From Nostoc linckia FACHB-104 (GTDB lineage: Bacteria; Cyanobacteriota; Cyanobacteriia; Cyanobacteriales; Nostocaceae), in the NCBI RefSeq assembly GCF_014696615.1, contig NZ_JACJQJ010000014.1, positions 93,183-157,182 of the forward strand: 64,000 bases of DNA, read 5' to 3'. Under the pieces are notes generated by a model. It did no database searches. It was given only the letters and a program-made list of their open reading frames with translations, and was not told the origin of the DNA. Position 1 is the stretch's first letter. The number at the start of each line of letters is the position of its first letter. This document shows positions 34,452 through 43,338 of the stretch, one piece after another. The position numbers were made by a program, and so were the translations under genes.

Positions 34452-37400
34452 ATGACTAGCAATCTGATTACTGTAGATAAAAATACTTATGAATCTCTAC
34501 AACAGGAACTGACAGAACTACGTCAGATAGTGGGGTCTAATCACTGCTTTAGTACGCTAAAATCTCGCCAGCAGCAAATGCAGTTATTTATAGAATACAC
34601 TCCAGCTGCGATCGCTGTTTTTGACTGTGAGATGCGCTATCTGTTAGTCAGTCAGCGTTGGCGAGAGGATTATAGCTTAGGCGATGAAGAGATTATTGGA
34701 TGCTCTCATTATGAAGTTTTTCCAGAAATTTCCCAGAATTGGCGAGACATTCACCAGCGCTGTTTAGCAGGATCTGTCGAGAAATCTGAAGAAGATATCT
34801 TCATTCGTGCCAATGGTACTACTGAATCGGTGAAGTGGGAGATACATCCTTGGTATGAAGAATCTGGCGCAGTGGGTGGCATTATTATGTTTACCGAAGT
34901 GATTACCACTCGGAAACAAACAGAAATCGCCCTAGCTAACAGCGAGAAGTTTTTACGGAATATTGCTGCTAATGTACCTGGGGCAATTTTTCAGTTCACC
35001 AACCATAACGGCGTTTGGAGAGTGGACTATGTGAGCGATTTTATTCAAGAATTAGCAGGAATTTCAGCAGCAGCAATTATGCAGAATTTTGATTGCTTTG
35101 CGGCTTGCATACATCCCGAAGATATTGAGAGTTTTACAGCTTCAGTGGTAGAGGTGATCGAAAATTCTATATCTTGGCACTACGAAGGACGATTAATTAA
35201 GCCTACTGGGGAAGTTGTCTGGTGGCAAGGAGATTCAACGCCGATACGAAATAACCAAGGAGAGGTTATTTTCTGTGGTGTACTCTTAGATATTACTCAA
35301 CGCAAACAGGCTGAAGCAGAACTGAAACGACTTAATGAAGAATTAGAAGCCAGAGTTGAGGAACGTACAGCAGAGTTGCGTCATAGTGAAGCTAGGTTGC
35401 AACGGCTAGCAGATAATGTGCCAGGGATGCTTTATGAATTTTGCCTCAAACCCGATGGTACAGGGTATTTTCCCTATGCATCTTCACGATGTCGAGAGAT
35501 TCTTGAACTAGAACCAGAAGAAATTAAAGAAGACGCTTCCTTCGCATTTAACCTAATTCATCCTGATGATCTTGGAAAAGTACAACAAGCAATTGCTGAA
35601 TCTGCCCAAACTCTGCAAAACTTTGACAGTGAGTGGCGGATGATGACACTGGCTGGTAAAAAGAAATGGGTTAAGGCTTTCTCTTTTCCTGAACGTCAAA
35701 GAGATGGTGAGGTGATTTGGTATGGTTGCTTATTTGATATTAGCGATCGCCAAAAAACCCAGCAACAACTCCAAGCACAGGCACAATTTTTACAAAGCAT
35801 CTGGGAAGGTGTAGACTATGGCATCTTTGTCTTAGATGTTTTAGATGATGGTGCAGAGTTCAGTTACGTAAAATTCAATCCTGCCATCCTCCAACTCAGC
35901 CCCATGCCGTTAGAATCTTTTGTGGGGCGAACAATGGCAGCTGCACTACCTGCTGATATGGCATATTACTATCGTCGGCGTTATCAAGAGTGCATTAAGT
36001 TACGCAAGAGTATCTTTTTTGAGGAATCTTTCTGGAACAATAATCAAGAAAACTGGTGGCTGTTGAATATCACGCCGCTGTTTGATAGCAACTCACAAAT
36101 TACTCAACTAGTTGTCACAACGACGGATATCACAGAACGCAAACAAGCGGAACAAGATAGGCAAATTTTTGTCTCCTTAATTGAAAATAGTAGTGACTTT
36201 ATTGGTTTTGCATCTTTGGAAGGCAAACCATTATTTTTGAATGAAGCAGGACGCAATCTCGTAGGAATTGATAGCCTAGACATTGCCAAAACCTTCAATA
36301 TTATTGACTATGTATTTCCCGAAGATAGACAATACTTCCCCCAGAAAATTTTACCTACAGTTATAGAACAAGGGATGTGGCAAGGGGAATTGCGGTTTCG
36401 ACATTTCCAGACGGAAGCAGCTATTGCTGTTGATTACAATATGTTTGCGATTAAAAACCCTGAGACTGGCGATCCTATGTGTTTTGCCACCATTACTCGT
36501 GATGCTACCGAACGCAAAGATGCAGAAAATAAATTACAAGAACAAGAGCAATTCTTACGGAGTATTTATGATGGTGTTCCTCAACTCATATTTGTAATCA
36601 ATGTTTTAGAAAATGGTGAATTTCGTTTTGCTGGTTGCAACTCATCAGCAGAAAAAAGCATGGGAATAAATCATGCCACAATGATTGGCAAAACTCCCGA
36701 AGAATTGCTGGGAAGAATTGAAGGTGCAGCAGTGCGTCAGAGATATCAAAGCTGTCTAGATACTGGTAAAGAAATAACTTATGAAGAATGCTTAACTTTC
36801 AATCAACAAGAAACATGGTGGTTTACCACACTCAATCCTCTGATAAATAACGAAGGGAGAATTTATCAAATTGTCGGCACAACCTGGAATATTACTGAGC
36901 GTAAACAAGCCGAAGAAGCGCTGCAAGCTAGTCAACACTTCATTCAACGCATAGCAGATTCTTTGCCTAATATTCTCTACATTTTCGATTTAGAAGAACA
37001 ACGCAATATTTACGCCAATCAAGAACTTGAGATGCTTCTTGGTTACTCTAATACAGAAATTCAACAAATGGGAGATAATCTGCTTCCCATGATTATGCAT
37101 CCAGGCGATCGCGAAAGAGTCAGCCTTCACCATCAGCAATTTCTTGCCACCAAAGATGGTGATATTGTTGAGATTGAATTTCGTGTTAGACGCGCAAATG
37201 GTGAATGGTGCTGGCTCTACTGTCGAGAAACACCATTTAACCGCACTGAAGAGGGAAATATCAAGCAAATTCTGGGTGTGTCAACCGATATTACCGAACG
37301 CAAACAAACCGAAATTCAATTACAAGAACAAGCACAGAATTTAGAAAACACTCTGCGCGAACTCCAACGCACCCAAGCGCAACTTATCCACAGCGAGAAA

Positions 37401-38213
37401 ATGTCATCTGTGGGGAATATGGTTGCTGGTGTCGCCCATGAAATTAATAATCCGGTAAATTTCATTCACGGTAATCTCATTCCTGCTAGTGAATACGTTC
37501 AAGATTTATTACATCTGCTGGAATTATATGAACAATATTACCCTGAGCCAGCCGCAGAAATTCAAGCAGAAATTGATGAGATGGAGCTTGATTTTCTCAA
37601 AGAAGATTTAATTAAATTGCTCCAATCTATGCGTTTAGGAACGCAACGCATCCGGGAAATTGTCTTATCTTTACGCAATTTTTCACGGTTAGATGAAGCA
37701 GAATTTAAGCTGGTGGATATCCATGAAGGCTTAGATAGTACTCTCATGATTCTACACCATCGCCTCAAAGCTAAAGCAGATAATTCCGAAATTGCAGTTA
37801 TTAAAGAATATGGCAAATTACCCTTAGTTGATTGCTATCCAGGTCAACTGAATCAGGTATTTATGAATATCCTGAGTAATGCAATTGATGCATTGGAAGA
37901 TTCATTGCTTGGTAATGGAGAAGAGATACCAAATCCCCAAATTCGCATTCGGACAGAAGTTGTTAATAGTAATCTTGTAGCTATTCACATTGCAGATAAT
38001 GGTAAGGGAATTCCCCCAGGAATAGTTTCTAAATTATTTGACCCTTTCTTTACAACTAAAGATGTGGGTAAGGGAACCGGATTAGGATTATCAATTAGTT
38101 ACCAAATTGTAGTAGATAGACATGGTGGGAAATTATATTGTAATTCTGCACCAGGAAAGGGCGCAGAATTTGTGATTGAAATTCCGATTACGCAACCAGA
38201 AATGCCAACGTAA
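34452..38213 (+). CDS. Multi-PAS sensor histidine kinase
   Basis: 1253 residues, without membrane segments or a receiver domain. Seven PAS/PAC units lie in series, each ending in an ITERKQAE-type PAC linker (about 50-155, 165-285, 312-435, 445-565, 570-690, 695-815, 820-950). A short coiled coil leads to the kinase: H-box VAGVAHEINNPVNFIHG with His996, N-box NQVFMNILSNAIDAL, then DNGKGIP, FDPFFTTKDVGKGTGLGLSIS and a final GKGAEFVIEIP. It is a soluble sensor, perhaps of small molecules, redox or light, though no cofactor Cys is obvious. No regulator gene is adjacent. Confidence 0.95.
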   Translation: MTSNLITVDKNTYESLQQELTELRQIVGSNHCFSTLKSRQQQMQLFIEYTPAAIAVFDCEMRYLLVSQRWREDYSLGDEEIIGCSHYEVFPEISQNWRDIHQRCLAGSVEKSEEDIFIRANGTTESVKWEIHPWYEESGAVGGIIMFTEVITTRKQTEIALANSEKFLRNIAANVPGAIFQFTNHNGVWRVDYVSDFIQELAGISAAAIMQNFDCFAACIHPEDIESFTASVVEVIENSISWHYEGRLIKPTGEVVWWQGDSTPIRNNQGEVIFCGVLLDITQRKQAEAELKRLNEELEARVEERTAELRHSEARLQRLADNVPGMLYEFCLKPDGTGYFPYASSRCREILELEPEEIKEDASFAFNLIHPDDLGKVQQAIAESAQTLQNFDSEWRMMTLAGKKKWVKAFSFPERQRDGEVIWYGCLFDISDRQKTQQQLQAQAQFLQSIWEGVDYGIFVLDVLDDGAEFSYVKFNPAILQLSPMPLESFVGRTMAAALPADMAYYYRRRYQECIKLRKSIFFEESFWNNNQENWWLLNITPLFDSNSQITQLVVTTTDITERKQAEQDRQIFVSLIENSSDFIGFASLEGKPLFLNEAGRNLVGIDSLDIAKTFNIIDYVFPEDRQYFPQKILPTVIEQGMWQGELRFRHFQTEAAIAVDYNMFAIKNPETGDPMCFATITRDATERKDAENKLQEQEQFLRSIYDGVPQLIFVINVLENGEFRFAGCNSSAEKSMGINHATMIGKTPEELLGRIEGAAVRQRYQSCLDTGKEITYEECLTFNQQETWWFTTLNPLINNEGRIYQIVGTTWNITERKQAEEALQASQHFIQRIADSLPNILYIFDLEEQRNIYANQELEMLLGYSNTEIQQMGDNLLPMIMHPGDRERVSLHHQQFLATKDGDIVEIEFRVRRANGEWCWLYCRETPFNRTEEGNIKQILGVSTDITERKQTEIQLQEQAQNLENTLRELQRTQAQLIHSEKMSSVGNMVAGVAHEINNPVNFIHGNLIPASEYVQDLLHLLELYEQYYPEPAAEIQAEIDEMELDFLKEDLIKLLQSMRLGTQRIREIVLSLRNFSRLDEAEFKLVDIHEGLDSTLMILHHRLKAKADNSEIAVIKEYGKLPLVDCYPGQLNQVFMNILSNAIDALEDSLLGNGEEIPNPQIRIRTEVVNSNLVAIHIADNGKGIPPGIVSKLFDPFFTTKDVGKGTGLGLSISYQIVVDRHGGKLYCNSAPGKGAEFVIEIPITQPEMPT

Positions 38214-38229
38214 TTAAGTATAAAATTCC

Positions 38230-38259
38230 GGATGCGTTAGCCTACGGCATAACACATCC
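38230..38259 (+). terminator. Hairpin after PAS kinase gene (GGATGCGTTA...TAACACATCC)
   Basis: Second copy of the hairpin found after the TPR-CHAT gene: GGATGCGTTA (38230-38239) with TAACACATCC (38250-38259), 17 bp after the stop. Confidence 0.45.
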
Positions 38260-38329
38260 TACTTTTGGTTGAAAATAAAATATGATGGAGTTGGTACTGA
38301 TTAGGTAAACCTGATAAACGAGGGTAATT

Positions 38330-38968
38330 ATGTTACTTCAACTCAACCAGCTAGTTGTACCTGTCGGTCATCAGTTGTTGATTAAAAATATATCTTGGTC
38401 AGCTTATAAAAATATTTTGGCGGAATTGGGTGAGAATCGCAATTCTCGTATATCATACAGTCAAGGAATGTTAGAAATCATGGCTCCATTACCAGAGCAT
38501 GAGGTAGCGAAAGTTATTATTGGGGACTTAGTAAAGGCTCTACTAGAAGAACTCGATATAGAATTTTGGAGTTTGGGTTCTACCACTTTTGATCAAGAAA
38601 AAATGGATGCTGGGGTTGAACCTGATGATTGTTTCTACATTCAAAATGAAGCAGCTGTACGTGGTAAAAATAGGATTGATTTAACGGTTGATCCGCCGCC
38701 AGATTTAGCAATTGAAATTGATATTACCTCCCGCACTTGGTTTAATAATTATGAGGTATTGGGTGTACCAGAATTATGGCGCTGGATTGGTAATCGCTTA
38801 GAAATTAATGTGATGATTAATGGTAAATATGTTACCTCTACGGCTAGTGCTGTTTTTCCCAATTTACCGATTGCTCAAATTATTTCTGAGTACTTAATGC
38901 GGAGTAAAACTGAAGGTAGAAACGCTACTATGAAGGCTTTTCGAGCTTGGGTAAGAGAGCAGATATGA
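38330..38968 (+). CDS. Uma2 family (DUF820) restriction-endonuclease-fold protein
   Basis: 212 residues. Family landmarks: ISWSAYKNILAELGENRNSRI, MLEIMAPLPEHE, VEPDDCFYI and the core PDLAIEIDITS, giving the PD-(D/E)XK-type acidic site. Uma2 proteins are numerous in filamentous cyanobacteria and look like nucleases; few have been tested. GAGGG about five bases before the ATG at 38330 is a good ribosome site. It belongs to a different subgroup from the deleted relic at 17412. Normal length, no damage. Confidence 0.92.
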   Translation: MLLQLNQLVVPVGHQLLIKNISWSAYKNILAELGENRNSRISYSQGMLEIMAPLPEHEVAKVIIGDLVKALLEELDIEFWSLGSTTFDQEKMDAGVEPDDCFYIQNEAAVRGKNRIDLTVDPPPDLAIEIDITSRTWFNNYEVLGVPELWRWIGNRLEINVMINGKYVTSTASAVFPNLPIAQIISEYLMRSKTEGRNATMKAFRAWVREQI

Positions 38969-39036
38969 TTTATTGGCGTTGTTGATTATGTGGATAAATG
39001 TTTCATGCCTTCGGCGTTCGTCCTTGATGTTGTTGA

Positions 39037-39933
39037 CTACCAGTTCCCTAAGAAATCCCAATCCTTGACATTTTCTGGCTGTTCAGTTTCTGGTGATGGT
39101 TGAGATGGATCGGATTGCAAGCATTGAGTGTACTCCCCAGTTTCTACCCATTTCAACAATTCTGATGCTCGCATGACATGCCAAGGAATCCGATATTCCA
39201 TGAAACTAAAAATTTTAGTAACTTGGTCTAATCCATCAAGTTCCTGAAACTGAAACTCGCGAGCTTGCTGCATAAAATCCTGGGTAACCTCTGGAGTTAA
39301 GTATTCACCTGGTAACCCACCCAATTTCATCAAAGATGCGATCGCCACATCGATATCTTGACAAGCTAATAATCCAGCGCGATCGGCTGTCAATTTCGCC
39401 ATCACGATCCAGTTGTACAATGCAACTTCCAGTCCATTGGCGGCTAATCCGCCAAATCCTAGTGTCGTGGTGCTGATCGCATTTTTCAAAAATGGCATCA
39501 CTACAGCTAGTTGTTGATATGTCAAATATTTTCCTTTGATTCTGGCAATTTCATGTCCCAAAACAAACAACAATTCTTCCTCTTCTAACCATTCCAGCGT
39601 TTCTAAGTTGACTCCGATTAATGGTTTTTCCACGCCGATAGCATAAGTATTAATGTGTCCTGTACCTCGATAGAGATACAAATCTGGGAGGGGTTGATCA
39701 AGAATCTGGCAAGTTTCAACTAAAGCATTGTGCAATTTGGGAAAGTTGCGCGGGTTGACTCGAAACTCGTTACCAAGTGTCTGTAGTCTCAAGAGGCGAT
39801 CGATACCATACTCATTAATCTTTTTGAGTAGAAGTGGTAAACCTGGCATTTTTTGCAGTGCAGCCAAGGCTTTACGATCAAAGGGATGTTGGTAGCTTTC
39901 TGGATGCAAACCGTGGAGTATTTTACGTGTCAT
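39037..39933 (-). CDS. M48-peptidase-like protein with altered zinc site
   Basis: 298 residues of the M48 peptidase fold. The zinc motif region reads LGHEIARIK, so HExxH becomes H127-E-I-A-R131. The third ligand region reads AKLTADRAGL, where the usual Glu of ExxAD is Lys180. Two of the three zinc ligands are thus missing, and a conventional peptidase reaction is unlikely. There is no membrane anchor, unlike HtpX; a short Ala/Gly-rich helix follows the motif. I recall similar cyanobacterial proteins, so the change may be family-wide and the protein a scaffold or regulator. It lies 47 bp downstream of a Pepco-like gene on the same strand, probably cotranscribed. Confidence 0.82.
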   Translation of the reverse strand: MTRKILHGLHPESYQHPFDRKALAALQKMPGLPLLLKKINEYGIDRLLRLQTLGNEFRVNPRNFPKLHNALVETCQILDQPLPDLYLYRGTGHINTYAIGVEKPLIGVNLETLEWLEEEELLFVLGHEIARIKGKYLTYQQLAVVMPFLKNAISTTTLGFGGLAANGLEVALYNWIVMAKLTADRAGLLACQDIDVAIASLMKLGGLPGEYLTPEVTQDFMQQAREFQFQELDGLDQVTKIFSFMEYRIPWHVMRASELLKWVETGEYTQCLQSDPSQPSPETEQPENVKDWDFLGNW

Positions 39934-39980
39934 CAGTTTTACACATTACCTGAAGATTTCTGAACAGTGCGATCGCTATC

Positions 39981-40370
39981 TCATTTTGCTTCTTGGCGTT
40001 TGAATGTCAGTTTGATTGCGCCTTTACCGCTGGCTTTTGCACCGCTACCAATTAACTTTACTTCTCCCTCGCCGCTAATTTCTACCGAAAGTTCAATTTC
40101 TTCTAGCCGCATCCCAGAGTTACCTTGAGCTTGCTGTTCTGCACGACTGAATAAACGTCCTACCACCTGCAGAAAGTGAGACATTTCTTGCTCTAATTTC
40201 TGTGCGCTAACTTTAACTGCATCTCCAGGTGCTTTGGTACCTGTGGTTTCTCTAATTTCCTCTTTCCAGTCACCGCCTCTAAAAGTTACGCCTTTAGTAC
40301 CGTCAGGAATCGATATTTGTGGGGTGTCGTCGGTGACAATCCAAATGCTATCTGAAGGTGCTTCTGGCAT
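39981..40370 (-). CDS. Pepco (peptidase co-occurring)-like small protein
   Basis: 129 residues. The start DSIWIVTDDTPQI, the middle VKVSAQKLEQEMSHFLQVVG and the ending ELSVEISGEGEVKLIGSGAK, then GKGAIKLTFKR, match a family I recall as the Pepco domain, found beside peptidases in cyanobacterial conflict and signalling systems. It is soluble and glycine-rich, ending in beta strands. It starts the putative two-gene unit with the M48-like gene. Function is unknown, probably as a small regulator or adaptor of a peptidase. Confidence 0.7.
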   Translation of the reverse strand: MPEAPSDSIWIVTDDTPQISIPDGTKGVTFRGGDWKEEIRETTGTKAPGDAVKVSAQKLEQEMSHFLQVVGRLFSRAEQQAQGNSGMRLEEIELSVEISGEGEVKLIGSGAKASGKGAIKLTFKRQEAK

Positions 40371-40953
40371 AAATTTTTTTCACGCTTTATCTCAGATTTT
40401 CTCAAAATACTATACAACGATATCAATGGTGATTTCAGAAATAGGTCACTCGTTTTGTTGCGGGGATAAATTTTTCTCACGCAGAGGCGCAAAGGCGCAA
40501 AGAAGAGGTGAGAATATGAGTTGTTGATGAGGTGGAAAGGGTTGTTGGTGTATATCAATGTTGTTTCGTTACTTGTACTGCCTCTATATAAAAGACGCTG
40601 TAAATTGAAAAATACTCTTTTGGTCTTGGTGTTGGTAAATATAATTGGCGCGCTTCAATTTCCTTTTATAGACATCTTCAGAGAAAATGATTAAAGTCAG
40701 ATTTTCTGAAGTCTTATATTGCTGCTTTTAGCTACCATGTTTGAGTTCAATTACAACCTGTATGTGTTAATTTATTCTGTCGGTGAGATGAAATGCAATT
40801 TCTCTTCGCTAGCGCATCTAATATCATATTAAATACATAAAGTCAATTGCTGGCTAGGCAAAATGGGTCAAAAATGGGTAGTAAAAAGTAAGAAAAAAGT
40901 AAGAAACGGATTTTTAGGTAAACGCTAGAAAGTAGATATAGAGAGGAAAAGAA
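40371..40953. other. Intergenic region upstream of rsmA
   Basis: Holds a CGCAGAGGCGCAAAGGCGCA repeat at about 40481-40500 and otherwise AT-rich sequence. AAAGTAAGAAAAAAGTAAGAAA near 40885-40906 is a short tandem repeat. AGAGGAAAAGAA directly before the rsmA ATG is a good ribosome site. Confidence 0.45.
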
Positions 40954-41769
40954 ATGGTACGACCGCGCAAGGTCTTTGCTCAGCATTGGCTCAAAAGTGA
41001 GAAGGCTCTGGACGCAATTGTCAAGGCGGCGGAGTGCAAGGAGGGCGATCGCGTCCTGGAGATTGGCCCTGGTACCGGCATCCTAACTCGGCGTTTATTA
41101 CCTTTAGTGCAATCTTTGGTGGCTGTAGAAATCGACAGAGATTTGTGCGATTTATTAGCAAAGCAACTGGGTCAAAGGGAAAATTTTTTGCTGCTGCAAG
41201 GTGATTTTTTGACTTTAGATGTACAAGAAAATTTAGCAGCATTTCCTAAGTTTCAAAATCAAAATAAAGTTGTTGCGAATATCCCCTATAACATTACAGG
41301 GCCAATAATTGAAAAACTGCTGGGGACGATTGCAAATCCTAACCCTAACCCCTTTGATTCAATAGTGTTATTAGTGCAGAAAGAAGTAGCAGAAAGGTTA
41401 TATGCAAAAGCAGGTTCCAAAACCTTTGGAGCATTGAGTATAAGGGTGCAATATTTGGCAGAATGTGAGTTAATTTGTACAGTGCCAGCAAGTGCATTTC
41501 ATCCACCACCAAAAGTAGATTCCGCAGTCGTGAAGTTATGTCCAAGACCAATAGAAACCCCAGCCATTGACCCGCGCAAATTCGAGAATTTGATCAAGTT
41601 GGGGTTTGGTGCGAAGCGAAAAATGTTACGAAATAATTTACAACCAGTAGTAGAACGCGATCGCTTGACCCACTTACTGGAACAATTAGAGATAAATCCC
41701 CAGGTACGCGCTGAAGACCTCAGTGTCTCCCAATGGGTAACTTTAGCTAACTTACTTATCTCTGAGTAA
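40954..41769 (+). CDS. rsmA: 16S rRNA dimethyladenosine transferase
   Basis: 271 residues (KsgA). It dimethylates two adjacent adenosines near the 3' end of 16S rRNA during 30S maturation. Motifs: QHWLKSEKALDAIV at the start, SAM loop LEIGPGTGILTR, acidic AVEIDRDL, catalytic VVANIPYNITGPI, and the C-terminal FHPPPKVDSAVV. AGAGGAAAAGAA precedes the ATG. ispE follows 33 bp downstream on the same strand, a pairing common in cyanobacteria, so the two are probably cotranscribed. Confidence 0.97.
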   Translation: MVRPRKVFAQHWLKSEKALDAIVKAAECKEGDRVLEIGPGTGILTRRLLPLVQSLVAVEIDRDLCDLLAKQLGQRENFLLLQGDFLTLDVQENLAAFPKFQNQNKVVANIPYNITGPIIEKLLGTIANPNPNPFDSIVLLVQKEVAERLYAKAGSKTFGALSIRVQYLAECELICTVPASAFHPPPKVDSAVVKLCPRPIETPAIDPRKFENLIKLGFGAKRKMLRNNLQPVVERDRLTHLLEQLEINPQVRAEDLSVSQWVTLANLLISE

Positions 41770-41802
41770 CTTTCACTCAGAACTCAGCACTCACCACTTA
41801 AA

Positions 41803-42756
41803 ATGCGTTCCTATACTCTCATAGCCCCTGCTAAAATCAACTTGTATTTGGAAATCATCGGCGATCGCCCGGATGGATTTCATGAGTTAGCGATGATACT
41901 GCAAAGTATCGACTTGGCTGACCAGATTAGCGTGCGTTCTCTCAGCACCGATACGATTCGCGTTCACAGCCACCACCCACAAGTACCCACAGATAAAACT
42001 AATCTGGCTTATCGGGCGGCGGAACTGATGGTAAAAGAATTTCCTGATAGCTTTGCGAGATTTGGCGGCGTGGAAATTACCATCGACAAACATATTCCTG
42101 TAGCGGCTGGGTTAGCCGGTGGTTCGACAAACGCCGCCGCTGTGTTGGTGGGAATAGATTTACTCTGGAAATTGGGACTAACTCAATCAGAATTAGAAGA
42201 ACTAGGCGCGGTTCTAGGTTCAGATGTACCCTTTTGTATCGCTGGGGGAACAGTGATTGCGACAGGAAGAGGCGAACAACTTTCTCCATTACCGAGTTTA
42301 GACAATATATATATAGTATTAGCCAAATATCGCAGCCTAGAAGTTTCTACAGCTTGGGCGTACAAAACCTATCGCCAGCAGTTTGGTAGCACCTATATTA
42401 GAGATACCGCTAGCTTAATTGCCCGTGCAAGTGCAGTACATTCCGGGCCAATAGTGAGAGCGATCGCTAATAAAGATGCAGTAGACATCGCCAAAAAAAT
42501 GCATAATGACTTAGAGCGTGTCGTCTTACCTGAGTATCCCCAAGTTTTGCAACTGCGAGAATTATTTGCATCTCAACCTGGGGTTTTAGGAACAATGATG
42601 TCTGGTTCCGGCCCGTCAGTTTTTGCGTTAGTCGAGTCGCAACAACAAGCCGAAGTCATCAAGCAGCAAATTCGAGCCACAATTCCCAACGAGGATCTAG
42701 AATTGTTTGTGACGCGGATGACCACACATGGAATTAAAATCGCCTCTTCAGTTTAA
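41803..42756 (+). CDS. ispE: 4-diphosphocytidyl-2-C-methyl-D-erythritol kinase
   Basis: 317 residues of the GHMP kinase superfamily. It phosphorylates CDP-methylerythritol with ATP in the MEP isoprenoid pathway, which supplies carotenoids, the chlorophyll phytyl chain and quinones. Motifs: APAKINLYLEI at the N-terminus, glycine-rich ATP loop PVAAGLAGGSTNAAA, LGSDVPFCIAGG and the C-terminal TMMSGSGPSVFAL. Starts 33 bp after rsmA; between them is an ACTCAGAACTCAGCACTCACC repeat-like stretch. Normal length. Confidence 0.97.
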   Translation: MRSYTLIAPAKINLYLEIIGDRPDGFHELAMILQSIDLADQISVRSLSTDTIRVHSHHPQVPTDKTNLAYRAAELMVKEFPDSFARFGGVEITIDKHIPVAAGLAGGSTNAAAVLVGIDLLWKLGLTQSELEELGAVLGSDVPFCIAGGTVIATGRGEQLSPLPSLDNIYIVLAKYRSLEVSTAWAYKTYRQQFGSTYIRDTASLIARASAVHSGPIVRAIANKDAVDIAKKMHNDLERVVLPEYPQVLQLRELFASQPGVLGTMMSGSGPSVFALVESQQQAEVIKQQIRATIPNEDLELFVTRMTTHGIKIASSV

Positions 42757-42807
42757 GCCAATAAATTTTCACTCAGACTGCGTCACACCATTGGCTTTCT
42801 TAATTTT

Positions 42808-42833
42808 GACTTTTGACTTTTGACTTTTGACTT
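42808..42833 (+). repeat. TTTTGAC heptanucleotide tandem repeat
   Basis: Four TTTTGAC units in a row between ispE and the DUF3082 gene, ending just before its ATG. Confidence 0.8.
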
Positions 42834-42836
42834 CTT

Positions 42837-43160
42837 ATGACTGACCCCAACTCCCTTCCTCAACCAGAAACTTCCACCCCAGAGACAATGAATCCGTTAC
42901 GCTGTGTAACCGGAGCAATTATTTCTGGTGGATTAGGATATGCAATATATTCACTGATGATTTCCATCGCCACAAATTTTGCGAGTAAACCTATCCATTC
43001 CGATAACCAATTAGTCATCAGAATTACTTCCGCAGTTCGGACATTGGTAGTCGGTGTATTCGCCTTGGGTGCGGGAGTATTTGGTATAGTTGCTCTGGGT
43101 TTATTAGCTTTAGGTGTGCAACTAGTAGTGCAAAAGTTGAGTAAGGCTAAGGAAGGTTAA
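42837..43160 (+). CDS. DUF3082 membrane protein
   Basis: 107 residues with two hydrophobic segments (about 24-48, VTGAIISGGLGYAIYSLMI; and about 70-98, TLVVGVFALGAGVFGIVALG). The pattern fits DUF3082, a small membrane-protein family of cyanobacteria and plastids. Function unknown. Same strand as ispE, 80 bp downstream, separated by an ACTTTTG tandem repeat (about 42808-42832). Confidence 0.85.
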   Translation: MTDPNSLPQPETSTPETMNPLRCVTGAIISGGLGYAIYSLMISIATNFASKPIHSDNQLVIRITSAVRTLVVGVFALGAGVFGIVALGLLALGVQLVVQKLSKAKEG

Positions 43161-43338
43161 TTCGTAATTCGTAATTACAAATAGTAAAAAAATACTGATG
43201 GTAGAAGCTGAAATAAAAAATGGTATTTGGTTAGCTAATTCCCAGAAGCTCAACTTTGTGACCTTACCAAGCCACCTGTAGATGAGGGGGAATGAAGAGC
43301 AAAATTATGTAGCTTGATTGTTGCACCCTGGATGAAAA

